Positions 31,140 through 38,878 of a stretch of DNA of 38,878 bases are shown here, piece after piece. The DNA lies in NCBI GenBank assembly GCA_945861895.1, contig CAMAWF010000024.1, positions 1 through 38,878 on the forward strand, given 5' to 3'. Origin of the DNA: Rhizobium sp. Q54. GTDB lineage: Bacteria; Pseudomonadota; Alphaproteobacteria; Rhizobiales; Xanthobacteraceae. Below the pieces are notes generated by a model that worked only from the letters and a program-made list of their open reading frames with translations, was not told the origin of the DNA and made no database searches. Position numbers and translations under genes: made by a program. Positions within the stretch are counted from its first letter, which is position 1. Each line of letters begins with the position of its first letter.

Positions 31140-34100
31140 TCATCGGACGCCGGCCCGGTAGGCGCTGCGTCCTTGCTTGCCGGAGGGGGAGGGCGTGCCC
31201 GAGCCGGGCCGGTCCCATCCGCCGGACGGGGCCGGGACATTGACGGCCGTGTCGGGCTGCGGTTCGGCCACCCAGGCTTTTACCGCCGCCTGCCCTGCCT
31301 TGAGCGCGCCGGCATCGAGCCGGGCGGCCACCTCGTCGCGTTTCTTGGCGGATTCCTTGTCGCCCTGCGCGGCGGCGAGCGCGAACCATTTGTAGGACTC
31401 GGTGAAGTTCTTCTCGATGCCGATGCCGCGGGCATAAAGAATGCCCAGGTTGTATTGGCTGTCGGAGACGCCCCGGCTGGCGGCCTTGCGAAACCATTGG
31501 GCGGCCGTGCGGTAATCGGGATTGCCGTCGATGCCCTCGGCGTGGAGCACGGCGAGATTGTGCATGGCCTTGGCGTGGCCGTGCTCGGCGGCGGCGGTGT
31601 AGAGGCGGCGCGCCTCCTTGAGATCCTTCTTTACGCCCTGGCCCTTCTCGTAAAGGCTGGCAAGCCGGAATTGCGCCGGCGTCACCCCCTGGCTTGCTGC
31701 GCGCTCGAACCAGCGCGCCGCTTCTTCGGCGCTTTGCGGCACGCCTTGTCCGTCGGCAAAGCGCACCGCGACCTCGTAGGCGGCGGCGGCATCGCCCGCG
31801 ACCGCCGCGTCGCGCAAGGCCGCGCCGCCGATCGCGATCGGCAGCCGCCCGGCGGCCGGGCCGGTGGGGGCCGCCAGCGGCGGCGGGAATTCCGTCAGGC
31901 CCGGCTTTGCCGCGCCCGGCGTCTTCGGCACCGAACCGGTGATATCGGCTGCCGGCGGTCTGACATAGGGCACGCCATTTGTGAGCGGGAGCATGCTGAT
32001 CGCGGACTCAGGCACCGTCAGAGCCAACGGCGGCGTTGCCTGCGGATTCAAGATGTTCCCCGGCAAGGCTCCATCGGACTGCGCAGTCACGCTCGCGGTC
32101 CTCTCGGTGGCGGGCGTTTTCTTATCCGGCGCATTATTGGCCGCTTTCTGCGCCGGCGCGCCGGGCGTGTCGGCGGTCTCAAGAAATTTGGCGGCGATAT
32201 GCAGCGACCCGATCGTGATGGCGACAACGCTCGAGGCGACGAAAAGCGATTTCATCCGCTTGGCAATTTTCGAGCCGAACGAAGGTTGATTCTCCGCCGC
32301 GGAATCATCCGGATCGGCGCGCGACGGCGCACGCGGGGTGGGGTCTTGCGATGCCGCATGCGCGGCGCGGCGCGCCGCCGCAATGAAGTCCGATTTGCCG
32401 CCTGGGTCGGGAATGACCGGCGGTTTGGCCGTCGCGAGTGCCGCCTCGGAAGCGGCGATGCGGGCGGCGGGCGAACCGGCGTGCACGGCGGCTCTGGCTG
32501 CTCCGGGCTCAAGCGGATGGTCGGGCGGCAGATCCGGGTCGATCGGTTGGCTTTTTCGCGCCGGCATCATTGCCGGCTTGGGCGCATCGATGGGCGCCGG
32601 CTGCGCGACCGGCACTGGAACGGCGATCGGGATGGGCGCTGCCATCGGCGCCGGTCGTTGCGGCGCAGGCCCCGCCGGACGCGGCTGCGGCTCGCCGCGA
32701 ATGTCCTGTTCGATCATGGCGAGGCGATCGACCACATGGCCAAGCGTGCCGTGCACGGCTTCGAGCGAATCCTGCGTGCGGGCGATGTCGTGCTTGAGCG
32801 CATCGACCGTGCCCGGCGGCGCGCCGGCATCGCGGATACCGCCGCTATCCTTGTTGGCGCGAATGTCCTCGATATGCACCAGCAAATCGGCAAGTCCGCG
32901 CTCGATCGCTTCGAGATGCCCGAGGCGCGAGTCGGAAGCGTCGAGTTTCTCCACCAGCTTGACGATGCGGTCTTCCAGATGACCGGCCGCCAGCGCATCG
33001 CCGCGCGTCAGCTGGATCTGCTCGATCTTGGCGGACAGCGAATGCACCAGAGTTTCGAGCTGCGGCGGCACTGAATTGCCGCTCTGGCTGCGCGCGGCAA
33101 GCTCATCGGAAAGCGCCGCGATCCGGTGTTCCAGACTGGCGAGCGCCTCGCCGGCCGCGCCAGAATTCGCGATCTGATCGACCTTTGCGTTGAGCGCGTG
33201 CACGTCGCTCGCCAGCCGCCCGACCGTTTCGTCGGAAGCGATATGGGTGGAGATCCCGCGCAGCGTCGTGATCGCGCTTTCGAGCTGCTGCAGCATCTCC
33301 GGATATTTTTGCGCGACGATGAGATCGATCTTGTGCGCGAGCCCGGCCACCGCATCGTTGAAACCGACAAGATTTTCCGCCGGGGTGAGCGAGCGCAGCG
33401 CATCGCGCACTTCGTTCAAGCCGCGCTCGATGCCGGTCAGCGCGTCGCCGCTGACGCCCGCCTGCTTGCCCTCGGCGATGCGTTTGGTCAGGCTGTGGAC
33501 TTCCTTCTCGATGGCATCGATGGCGCGGCGCGGCATCGCGTCGGTCAGCGACTGGCCGATCTCGCTCAATTCCTCGCGCAGTGCGTTGATTGCTTCCTCG
33601 ACGCCCGGCCGCCGCAGCGTTTCGATCTGCGTCGTGATTTCGCGCAACTGCTGTTCAAGGCCGGACAGGTCCTGCGCCGGCAGTGGCGCTCTCGCCTGCA
33701 TCGGCGGCGCGGCATGCAAGGCCGGCTGCAACGCATGGGCGACGGCGGGGGCGAACCCGCCGTCGAGCGAGCGCTGGCGCGCCGTAATTTCCGACACGGC
33801 GCGGTCGATGTCGGACAGGCCGACGACGGCATGGGCGGCGCCGGGCGGCGCATAACGCGCGACCGCCGCCGGAATCTGCGGCATACCCGGAGCATGCGCT
33901 GCGATGCTGGAGAGATGATCGATGCGGCGGTCGAGACGGCCGATCAGTTCGGCAAGTTGATCGGGGTCGGCGCGCGCTTTGCGCGGCGCATAGGCGGCGG
34001 GACCGCTGCGGCCAAGACGATCGATGCGGCGCGAGAGTTCGTCGAAGCGCTCGTGCACCGAGGACAGGTCGCCGTCGTCGGACGCGTCGGCATAATCGTC

Positions 34101-34262
34101 AGCGTCGGCGCGCGGCTCGACGCCTTCGTGCGCTGCGGAATTGATGATGACGGAATTGAGCCAGTCGCCGAGCGACAGGCCGGAGCGGCGCGCCGCTTCT
34201 CGGGCGCTCTCGCGGGCTTCCGGCCGAATACCTTTCACACTCCACGGGCCGCCAAGTTTCAT
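31140..34262 (-). CDS. PodJ-like polar organelle protein with coiled coils and Sel1 repeats
   Basis: A large protein of 1040 residues. The N-terminus (MKLGGPWSVKGIRPEARESA, then RRSGLSLGDWLNSVI) is the conserved opening of alphaproteobacterial PodJ/localisation-factor proteins. Residues from about 70 to 560 are long heptad-rich helices with repeated ALExxI-like patterns. A proline/alanine-rich linker precedes a single membrane helix near 670-690 (SLFVASSVVAITIGSLHIAA). The periplasmic C-terminal part has four Sel1 repeats (about 805-970), such as AAAYEVAVRFADGQGVPQSA and YNLGILYARGIGIEKNFTES. In Caulobacter, PodJ marks the flagellar pole; equivalence here is inferred. I start at M 34262, not 34322, because the extra 20 residues are arginine/proline-rich read-through. 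Confidence 0.85.
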   Translation of the reverse strand: MKLGGPWSVKGIRPEARESAREAARRSGLSLGDWLNSVIINSAAHEGVEPRADADDYADASDDGDLSSVHERFDELSRRIDRLGRSGPAAYAPRKARADPDQLAELIGRLDRRIDHLSSIAAHAPGMPQIPAAVARYAPPGAAHAVVGLSDIDRAVSEITARQRSLDGGFAPAVAHALQPALHAAPPMQARAPLPAQDLSGLEQQLREITTQIETLRRPGVEEAINALREELSEIGQSLTDAMPRRAIDAIEKEVHSLTKRIAEGKQAGVSGDALTGIERGLNEVRDALRSLTPAENLVGFNDAVAGLAHKIDLIVAQKYPEMLQQLESAITTLRGISTHIASDETVGRLASDVHALNAKVDQIANSGAAGEALASLEHRIAALSDELAARSQSGNSVPPQLETLVHSLSAKIEQIQLTRGDALAAGHLEDRIVKLVEKLDASDSRLGHLEAIERGLADLLVHIEDIRANKDSGGIRDAGAPPGTVDALKHDIARTQDSLEAVHGTLGHVVDRLAMIEQDIRGEPQPRPAGPAPQRPAPMAAPIPIAVPVPVAQPAPIDAPKPAMMPARKSQPIDPDLPPDHPLEPGAARAAVHAGSPAARIAASEAALATAKPPVIPDPGGKSDFIAAARRAAHAASQDPTPRAPSRADPDDSAAENQPSFGSKIAKRMKSLFVASSVVAITIGSLHIAAKFLETADTPGAPAQKAANNAPDKKTPATERTASVTAQSDGALPGNILNPQATPPLALTVPESAISMLPLTNGVPYVRPPAADITGSVPKTPGAAKPGLTEFPPPLAAPTGPAAGRLPIAIGGAALRDAAVAGDAAAAYEVAVRFADGQGVPQSAEEAARWFERAASQGVTPAQFRLASLYEKGQGVKKDLKEARRLYTAAAEHGHAKAMHNLAVLHAEGIDGNPDYRTAAQWFRKAASRGVSDSQYNLGILYARGIGIEKNFTESYKWFALAAAQGDKESAKKRDEVAARLDAGALKAGQAAVKAWVAEPQPDTAVNVPAPSGGWDRPGSGTPSPSGKQGRSAYRAGVR

Positions 34263-34385
34263 TGCTCGCACCCACATTCGACGTGGAGGAGCGTGGGCCG
34301 GTCGGCCCCTGTGGAACGGCACGTATTAAGGCAGCATGGATGCCGGCGCGGTCCGCAGTCCTCTGACCGACTTTTTAACGTTTAG

Positions 34386-34402
34386 GGTAAATATGCGGTT
34401 AA
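34386..34402 (-). promoter_or_regulatory. near-consensus CtrA box facing the podJ-like gene
   Basis: On the minus strand it reads TTAA-N7-TTTACC, one base away from TTAA-N7-TTAACC. It lies about 125 nt before the podJ-like start codon. Confidence 0.4.
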
Positions 34403-34573
34403 GGACCGGGCGAAGTGCCAGATTTTACCGGCATTTTCCGCATCCAGGGCCCGGACGGATACGGCTTTAACCGGCCCGTAAAGCATATGCCGCATCCTCC
34501 CCGGCATACGGCTGTTGCGGCCTCGTTGGGGAAGGGCATGCGCGCTCTTAAATCCGTCGCAACCGTCGATTAG

Positions 34574-34589
34574 TTAACGAGTTATTAAC
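34574..34589 (+). promoter_or_regulatory. exact CtrA-type box TTAA-N7-TTAAC
   Basis: TTAA at 34574-34577, seven bases, then TTAAC at 34585-34589. This is the full consensus for the cell-cycle regulator CtrA in alphaproteobacteria. It ends 42 nt before the acyl-CoA dehydrogenase start and about 310 nt from the podJ-like start, so either gene could be the target. Confidence 0.5.
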
Positions 34590-34631
34590 GGCGCCACTGC
34601 CGGCGCTGCGGCGAAAGCCGAGGAGGGGATG

Positions 34632-36425
34632 ATGCCGACCTACAGAGCCCCCGTGGACGATGCGCTGTTCCTGTTGAACGACGTGTTCCACTTCGACCGC
34701 TACGGCAATCTGCCGGGCTTTGCCGACGCTTCGCCCGACACCGTCGAGGCGATCCTGGGCGAAGCCGCGAAGTTCAGCGAGGAAGTGCTGACCCCGCTCA
34801 ACCGCGTCGGCGACAAGGAAGGCTGCACGCGCCATGCGGACGGCAGCGTCACCACGCCGAAAGGTTTCAAGCAGGCCTACAAGCAGCTCGTCGACGGCGG
34901 CTGGGTCGGCATTTCCGCGCCGGCCGAATATGGCGGCCAGGGCTTGCCCACGACATTGACCGGAATGGTCATGGAATTCATGTGCTCGGCCAACATGGCC
35001 TTCGCCATGTATCCCGGCCTGACCCAAGGCGCGACCGCGGCGCTCGCCGCGCACGGCTCCGACGCGCTGAAAAAAATCTATCTGCCGAAAATGGTGTCGG
35101 GCGAATGGACCGGCACCATGAACCTGACCGAGCCGCATTGCGGCACCGATCTCGGGCTGTTGCGAACCAAAGCGGCGCCGCAACCCGACGGCAGCTACAA
35201 GATCACCGGCACGAAAATTTTTATCTCGGCCGGCGAACACGATCTGGCGGAGAATATCGTGCATCTCGTGCTGGCGCGCATCGAAGGCGCGCCCGAGGGC
35301 ACCAAAGGCATCTCGCTGTTCGTGGTGCCGAAGATTTTTCCGAAGGACGACGGCTCGCTCGGCGAGCGCAATGCGGTGGCCTGCGGCTCGCTCGAAGAGA
35401 AGATGGGCATCCACGGCAACTCCACCTGCGTGATGAATTACGACGGCGCGACGGGCTGGCTGATCGGCGAGGCCAACCGCGGGCTGCACGCGATGTTCAC
35501 GATGATGAACGAGGCGCGGATGGGCGTCGGCATTCAGGGTTTGGCGTTGTCCGAAGTCGCTTATCAAAACGCCGCGGCTTATGCCAAGGAGCGGCTGCAA
35601 GGCCGTTCGCTCTCCGGCGGCAAGTACAAGGACAAGCCGGCCGATCCGATCATCGTGCATCCCGACCTCCGCCGCACGCTGCTCACCATCAAGGCGTTCA
35701 ACGAGGCGGCGCGCGCGCTGGTGACCTGGACCGCGCTGCAAGGCGACGTTGCGCACCGCTCCGGCGACGACAAGCAGCGCCAGGCTGCCGACGACCATAT
35801 GGGTCTGCTCACGCCGGTGATCAAAGGCGTGCTCACCGACGGCGGTTTTGCCAACAGCGTGATGGCGCAGCAGGTGTTCGGCGGCCACGGCTACATCGCC
35901 GAGCACGGCATGGAACAGTTCGTGCGTGACGCGCGCATCGCGCAAATCTACGAAGGCGCCAACGGCATTCAGGCGCTCGATCTCGTTGGGCGCAAGCTCG
36001 GCAAGGACGGCGGCCGCGCCATGATGGCGTTCTTCAACGAGGTCTCCGGCTACATCAAGGAGCGTTCCGGCAGCGAAGCGATGAAGCCTTACGTGACGCC
36101 GCTTTCCGCCGCGCTCGGCCATCTGCAACAGGCCTCGATGTGGTTCATGCAGAACGCGATGGGCAAGCCGGACAATGCCGGCGCCGGCGCCACCGACTAC
36201 ATGCATCTCTTTGGGCTGGTCGCGCTCGGCTACATGTGGTGCCGGATCGCGGAAGCAGCCCAGGCGAAGCTGCCGAAAGCCAACGGCTCGTCACCGCGCT
36301 ACAGCGCCAAGCTCGTCACCGCGCGGTTCTTCATGGAGCGCATGCTGCCGGAGACGGCAACTCACCTCGCGCGCATCCAGGCCGGCGCCGCGAGCACGAT
36401 GGAATCGCCGGACGAGGCGTTCTGA
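34632..36425 (+). CDS. acyl-CoA dehydrogenase, long form with C-terminal extension
   Basis: A 597-residue flavoprotein of the roughly 600-residue acyl-CoA dehydrogenase group that includes DmdC and FadE-like enzymes. It introduces a double bond into an acyl-CoA and passes electrons to ETF. Signature parts are PAEYGGQGLP, NLTEPHCGTDLGLLRT, KIFISAGEHD and, near the flavin, GGHGYIAEHGMEQFVRDARI with QIYEGANGIQALDLVGRK. The last 130 residues form the extra C-terminal domain. AGGAGG at 34621-34626 serves the second of two adjacent ATGs (34632) better than the first (34629). The chain length of the substrate is unknown. A second dehydrogenase and a thiolase follow. Confidence 0.9.
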   Translation: MPTYRAPVDDALFLLNDVFHFDRYGNLPGFADASPDTVEAILGEAAKFSEEVLTPLNRVGDKEGCTRHADGSVTTPKGFKQAYKQLVDGGWVGISAPAEYGGQGLPTTLTGMVMEFMCSANMAFAMYPGLTQGATAALAAHGSDALKKIYLPKMVSGEWTGTMNLTEPHCGTDLGLLRTKAAPQPDGSYKITGTKIFISAGEHDLAENIVHLVLARIEGAPEGTKGISLFVVPKIFPKDDGSLGERNAVACGSLEEKMGIHGNSTCVMNYDGATGWLIGEANRGLHAMFTMMNEARMGVGIQGLALSEVAYQNAAAYAKERLQGRSLSGGKYKDKPADPIIVHPDLRRTLLTIKAFNEAARALVTWTALQGDVAHRSGDDKQRQAADDHMGLLTPVIKGVLTDGGFANSVMAQQVFGGHGYIAEHGMEQFVRDARIAQIYEGANGIQALDLVGRKLGKDGGRAMMAFFNEVSGYIKERSGSEAMKPYVTPLSAALGHLQQASMWFMQNAMGKPDNAGAGATDYMHLFGLVALGYMWCRIAEAAQAKLPKANGSSPRYSAKLVTARFFMERMLPETATHLARIQAGAASTMESPDEAF

Positions 36426-36516
36426 CCCCTTCGGGCGGATGTGAACGCCTCTCGCCCCCTGCGGTGACGGGCCTTATGTTGGGTATCCAGGTGATTCGCT
36501 TCACTAAGGGCTCGAC

Positions 36517-37674
36517 ATGGACGCGTTCAACCTGCCCCGCCCGGTGTGGATGACCGAGGACCTGGTCCTGTTGGAGGAACAGGCGCGGCGTTTCATCGCG
36601 TCCGAATTCACCCCGCATCTCGACCGCTGGCACGAGGCCGGCATCTACGATCGCGCGGTCTGGACCAAAGCCGGCGAAGCGGGGCTGCTGTGCGCTTCGA
36701 TGCCGGAGGAATATGGCGGCTCCGGCGGCAGCTTCGCGCATGAGGCGGTGATCAACCGTGAACTCAGCCTCGGCGGTTTCGACACTTTCGGCGCGCCGCT
36801 GCATTCCGGCATCGTCGCGCCCTATATTTTGCATTACGGCACCGAAGAGCAGAAAAGACGCTGGCTGCCGAAGCTCGCCACCGGCGAACTGGTCGGCGCC
36901 ATCGCCATGACCGAGCCCGGCACCGGCTCCGATTTGCAGGACGTACGCACCAGCGCGAAAAAATCCGGCAACGGCTATGTGCTCAACGGCTCGAAGACTT
37001 TCATCACCAACGGCCAGCACGCCAATCTCGTCATCGTCGTCGCCAAGACCGATCCGAAACAGGGCGCCAAGGGCGTCTCGCTGATGGCGGTGGAGACCGA
37101 CGACGCGCAAGGCTTCCGCCGCGGCCGCAAGCTCAAGAAGCTCGGCTTGGATGCCGCCGACACCTCGGAATTGTTTTTCGATGACGTGCAGCTTCCGGCC
37201 GAAGCGCTGCTGGGGCCGGAAGAAGGCCAGGGATTCGTCCAGTTGATGAAGGAACTGCCGCAGGAGCGGCTGATCGTCGCCGTGCACGCCGTCGCCATGA
37301 TGGAGCGCGCGGTCGCGCTCACCGTCGATTACGTCAAGCAGCGCAAGGCTTTCGGCAAGGCGATCATCGAATTCCAGAACACGCAATTCGAATTGGCGGA
37401 ATGCAAGACCGAGGCGACCATCGCCAAGGTGTTCCTCGACCATTGCATCGAGCGCCATGTCAAAGGCGAACTCGACACCGTCACCGCCTCGATGGCGAAA
37501 TACCGGCTCACCGACACGCAAGGCAATGTGATCGACCGCTGCCTGCAATTGTTCGGCGGCTATGGCTATATGGATGAATATCCGATCTCGCGCATGTACC
37601 GCGATGCGCGCGTGCTGCGCATCTACGCGGGCACCAACGAGATCATGAAGCTGTTGATCGCGCGGAGTTTGTAA
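36517..37674 (+). CDS. acyl-CoA dehydrogenase, short form
   Basis: A 385-residue dehydrogenase of standard length. It shows MPEEYGGSGGSF, AMTEPGTGSDLQDVRT, GSKTFITNGQHANL, RKAFGKAIIEFQNTQFELAE and LFGGYGYMDEYPISRMYRDARV, closing with IYAGTNEIMKLLIARSL. In place of the usual catalytic glutamate in the YEGT/S segment it reads YAGTNE, so the base may come from another position, as in isovaleryl-CoA or long-chain dehydrogenase types. It lies 91 nt after the long dehydrogenase in the same direction and just before a thiolase, consistent with a beta-oxidation operon. Confidence 0.92.
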   Translation: MDAFNLPRPVWMTEDLVLLEEQARRFIASEFTPHLDRWHEAGIYDRAVWTKAGEAGLLCASMPEEYGGSGGSFAHEAVINRELSLGGFDTFGAPLHSGIVAPYILHYGTEEQKRRWLPKLATGELVGAIAMTEPGTGSDLQDVRTSAKKSGNGYVLNGSKTFITNGQHANLVIVVAKTDPKQGAKGVSLMAVETDDAQGFRRGRKLKKLGLDAADTSELFFDDVQLPAEALLGPEEGQGFVQLMKELPQERLIVAVHAVAMMERAVALTVDYVKQRKAFGKAIIEFQNTQFELAECKTEATIAKVFLDHCIERHVKGELDTVTASMAKYRLTDTQGNVIDRCLQLFGGYGYMDEYPISRMYRDARVLRIYAGTNEIMKLLIARSL

Positions 37675-37683
37675 AAAAGTTTT

Positions 37684-37801
37684 ACCTCCCCCTGAAAGGG
37701 GGAGGTCGGCGAGCGAAGCGAGCCGGGTGGGGGTCGCTGGAAAAGTTGATCCCTCCCCGAACCACCTTCGGTGGTCCAACCCTCCCTTTTCAAGGGAGGG
37801 T
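37684..37801. repeat. mosaic of hairpins between dehydrogenase and thiolase genes
   Basis: Successive inverted repeats: CCTCCCCCT/GGGGGAGG with loop GAAA, GCGAGC with its partner around GAAGCG, ACCACC/GGTGGT with loop TTC, and CCTCCCTTTT with AAGGGAGG. This type of intergenic mosaic is common in rhizobial genomes. It may attenuate or stabilise the mRNA between the two genes. Confidence 0.6.
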
Positions 37802-37821
37802 GAAGGAACAGGAGACACGGG

Positions 37822-38878
37822 ATGCCGGAAGCCTTCATCTACGATCACGTGCGCACCCCGCGCGGGCGCGGCAAGGTCGACGGTGCGTTGCATGAAGTCA
37901 CGGCGCTCAATCTCGCGACGCAGGCGCTGAAAGCGATCCGCACCCGCAACAAGCTCGATCCCGCTTTGGTGGACGATGTGGTGATGGGCTGCGTCGATCC
38001 GGTCGGCGAAGCCGGCGGCGACATCGCGCGCGTGGCGGCGCTATGCGCGGACTACGGCAACGGCGTGCCGGGTATTCAGATCAACCGCTTCTGCGCTTCC
38101 GGGCTCGATGCGGTGAATTTCGCGGCGGCCGAGATCATGTCCGGCCAGCACGACATGGCGATCGGCGGCGGCGTCGAATCCATGAGCCGCGTCGGCATCG
38201 GCGCCTCCGGCGGCGCCTGGCCGGTCGATCCCGCCATCGCGATCCGCTCGTATTTCATGCCGCAGGGCATTTCCGCCGATCTCATCGCCACCAAATACGG
38301 CATCACGCGCGACGACGTGGACGCCTATGCGGTGGAAAGCCAGCAGCGCGCGGCGAAAGCCTGGGACGAGGGCCGCTTCAAGCAATCGGTGCTGCCGGTG
38401 AAAGACGTCAACGGCCTGACGATTTTGGCGAAGGACGAGCACATGCGCCCGGCCACCAGCATGCAATCGCTGGCGCAATTACAGCCGGCATTCGTGCAGA
38501 TGGGCGAGCTTGCCGGCTTCGACGCGGTCGCCGTGCAGGCGCATCCGGAGATCGAAGCGGTCAACCACGTGCATCACGCCGGCAATTCATCCGGCATCGT
38601 CGATGGCGCCGCCGCCGTGCTACTCGGCAGCAAGCAAGCCGGCGCGGCGGCCCAGCTGAAACCCCGCGCGCGCATCCGCGCCTTCGCCAATATCGGCTCG
38701 GAGCCGGCAATGATGCTCACCGGGCCGATCGACGTCACCCACAAGGTGCTCAAGCGCGCCGGCATGACGCTCGGCGACATCGACCTGATCGAGGTCAACG
38801 AGGCGTTTGCATCGGTCGTCGTCGCCTGGTCACGTGAGCTGCAACCGGACATGGACAAGGTCAACGTGAACGGTGGCG
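37822..38878 (+). CDS. acetyl-CoA C-acyltransferase (thiolase), C-terminus beyond the window
   Basis: 352 codons are visible without a stop. The protein opens EAFIYDHVRTPRGRGKVDGA, and the nucleophile cysteine is C91 in NRFCASGLDAVNFAA. GGGVESMSR follows, then HHAGNSSGIVDGAAAVLLGS and EVNEAFASVV, which carry active-site segments of thiolases; the last cysteine motif (CxGGG) is outside. AGGAGA lies 6 nt before the ATG. The enzyme would release acetyl-CoA at the end of each beta-oxidation cycle, fitting the two dehydrogenases upstream. Confidence 0.93.
   Translation, partial: MPEAFIYDHVRTPRGRGKVDGALHEVTALNLATQALKAIRTRNKLDPALVDDVVMGCVDPVGEAGGDIARVAALCADYGNGVPGIQINRFCASGLDAVNFAAAEIMSGQHDMAIGGGVESMSRVGIGASGGAWPVDPAIAIRSYFMPQGISADLIATKYGITRDDVDAYAVESQQRAAKAWDEGRFKQSVLPVKDVNGLTILAKDEHMRPATSMQSLAQLQPAFVQMGELAGFDAVAVQAHPEIEAVNHVHHAGNSSGIVDGAAAVLLGSKQAGAAAQLKPRARIRAFANIGSEPAMMLTGPIDVTHKVLKRAGMTLGDIDLIEVNEAFASVVVAWSRELQPDMDKVNVNGG

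Larger units (their letters stand above)
34263..34631. other. divergent promoter region between podJ-like and acyl-CoA dehydrogenase genes
   Basis: A 369-bp gap, AT-richer than its surroundings. It holds two CtrA-type boxes (34386-34402 and 34574-34589), several TTAA/TTAACG words and the strong AGGAGGGG before the dehydrogenase gene. No open frame with a ribosome site was seen. Confidence 0.6.

Noticed and set aside
30969-33074. 701-residue plus-strand open frame
   Set aside because: Antisense to the podJ-like gene; composition follows the reverse complement of its alanine-rich coiled coils.
37684-37801. Possible CRISPR-like or tandem repeat region
   Set aside because: The units are different hairpins, not repeated at regular spacing with unique spacers.

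Overview
The window reads as the chromosome of a high-GC alphaproteobacterium of the order Hyphomicrobiales/Rhizobiales (Bradyrhizobium/Xanthobacteraceae-like). The signs are a class I lysyl-tRNA synthetase, GluQ-RS, a PodJ-like polarity protein, the ethylmalonyl-CoA (EMC) pathway, a TIGR02186-TauE/SafE pair and dispersed rhizobial palindromes. This placement rests on gene content only; no marker search was possible.

Layout. Position 1-164 holds the start of a methyltransferase running off the left edge. Position 536-3695 is a complete 3160-bp IS1595-family element with matching terminal inverted repeats and an 8-bp target duplication, inserted 3 bp beyond the CCA end of a tRNA-Leu(CAA). Besides its transposase it carries an AT-richer two-gene cargo, an ABC/OLD-type ATPase and a TOPRIM-type partner, plus a small basic ORF. 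This is the most unusual part of the window. From 3707 onward the sequence is normal chromosome: tRNA-Leu, dsbB with a flavin monooxygenase, an HNH protein, an esterase/glycosylase pair, gluQ, and a soluble hybrid histidine kinase.

Three EMC-pathway genes lie in separate transcription units: ethylmalonyl-CoA mutase (ecm, 10949-12925), crotonyl-CoA carboxylase/reductase (ccr, 16658-17935) and methylsuccinyl-CoA dehydrogenase (mcd, 21103-22779). Ccr makes ethylmalonyl-CoA, Ecm rearranges it to methylsuccinyl-CoA, and Mcd oxidises that to mesaconyl-CoA, allowing acetyl-CoA assimilation without isocitrate lyase. Each has a palindrome of the form TGC-N3-GCA 33-46 nt before its start codon, which suggests one shared regulator. 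Between them are a stress membrane protein, a PilZ protein, a tandem pair of GT87 membrane glycosyltransferases, a BrkB/YihY membrane protein and a chemotaxis receptor.

The right half holds a host-attachment-family protein, a solute-binding protein, class I LysRS, a Tat-exported alpha-carbonic anhydrase, an S24 repressor-like gene overlapping a 40-residue CxxCxGxG mini-protein, pyrD, a small membrane protein, a TIGR02186/TauE-SafE pair and a 1040-residue PodJ-like Sel1 protein. It ends with a fatty-acid oxidation run of two acyl-CoA dehydrogenases and a truncated thiolase. Between podJ-like and the first dehydrogenase lies an exact TTAA-N7-TTAAC box, the CtrA consensus. No CRISPR array, rRNA or prophage was seen.
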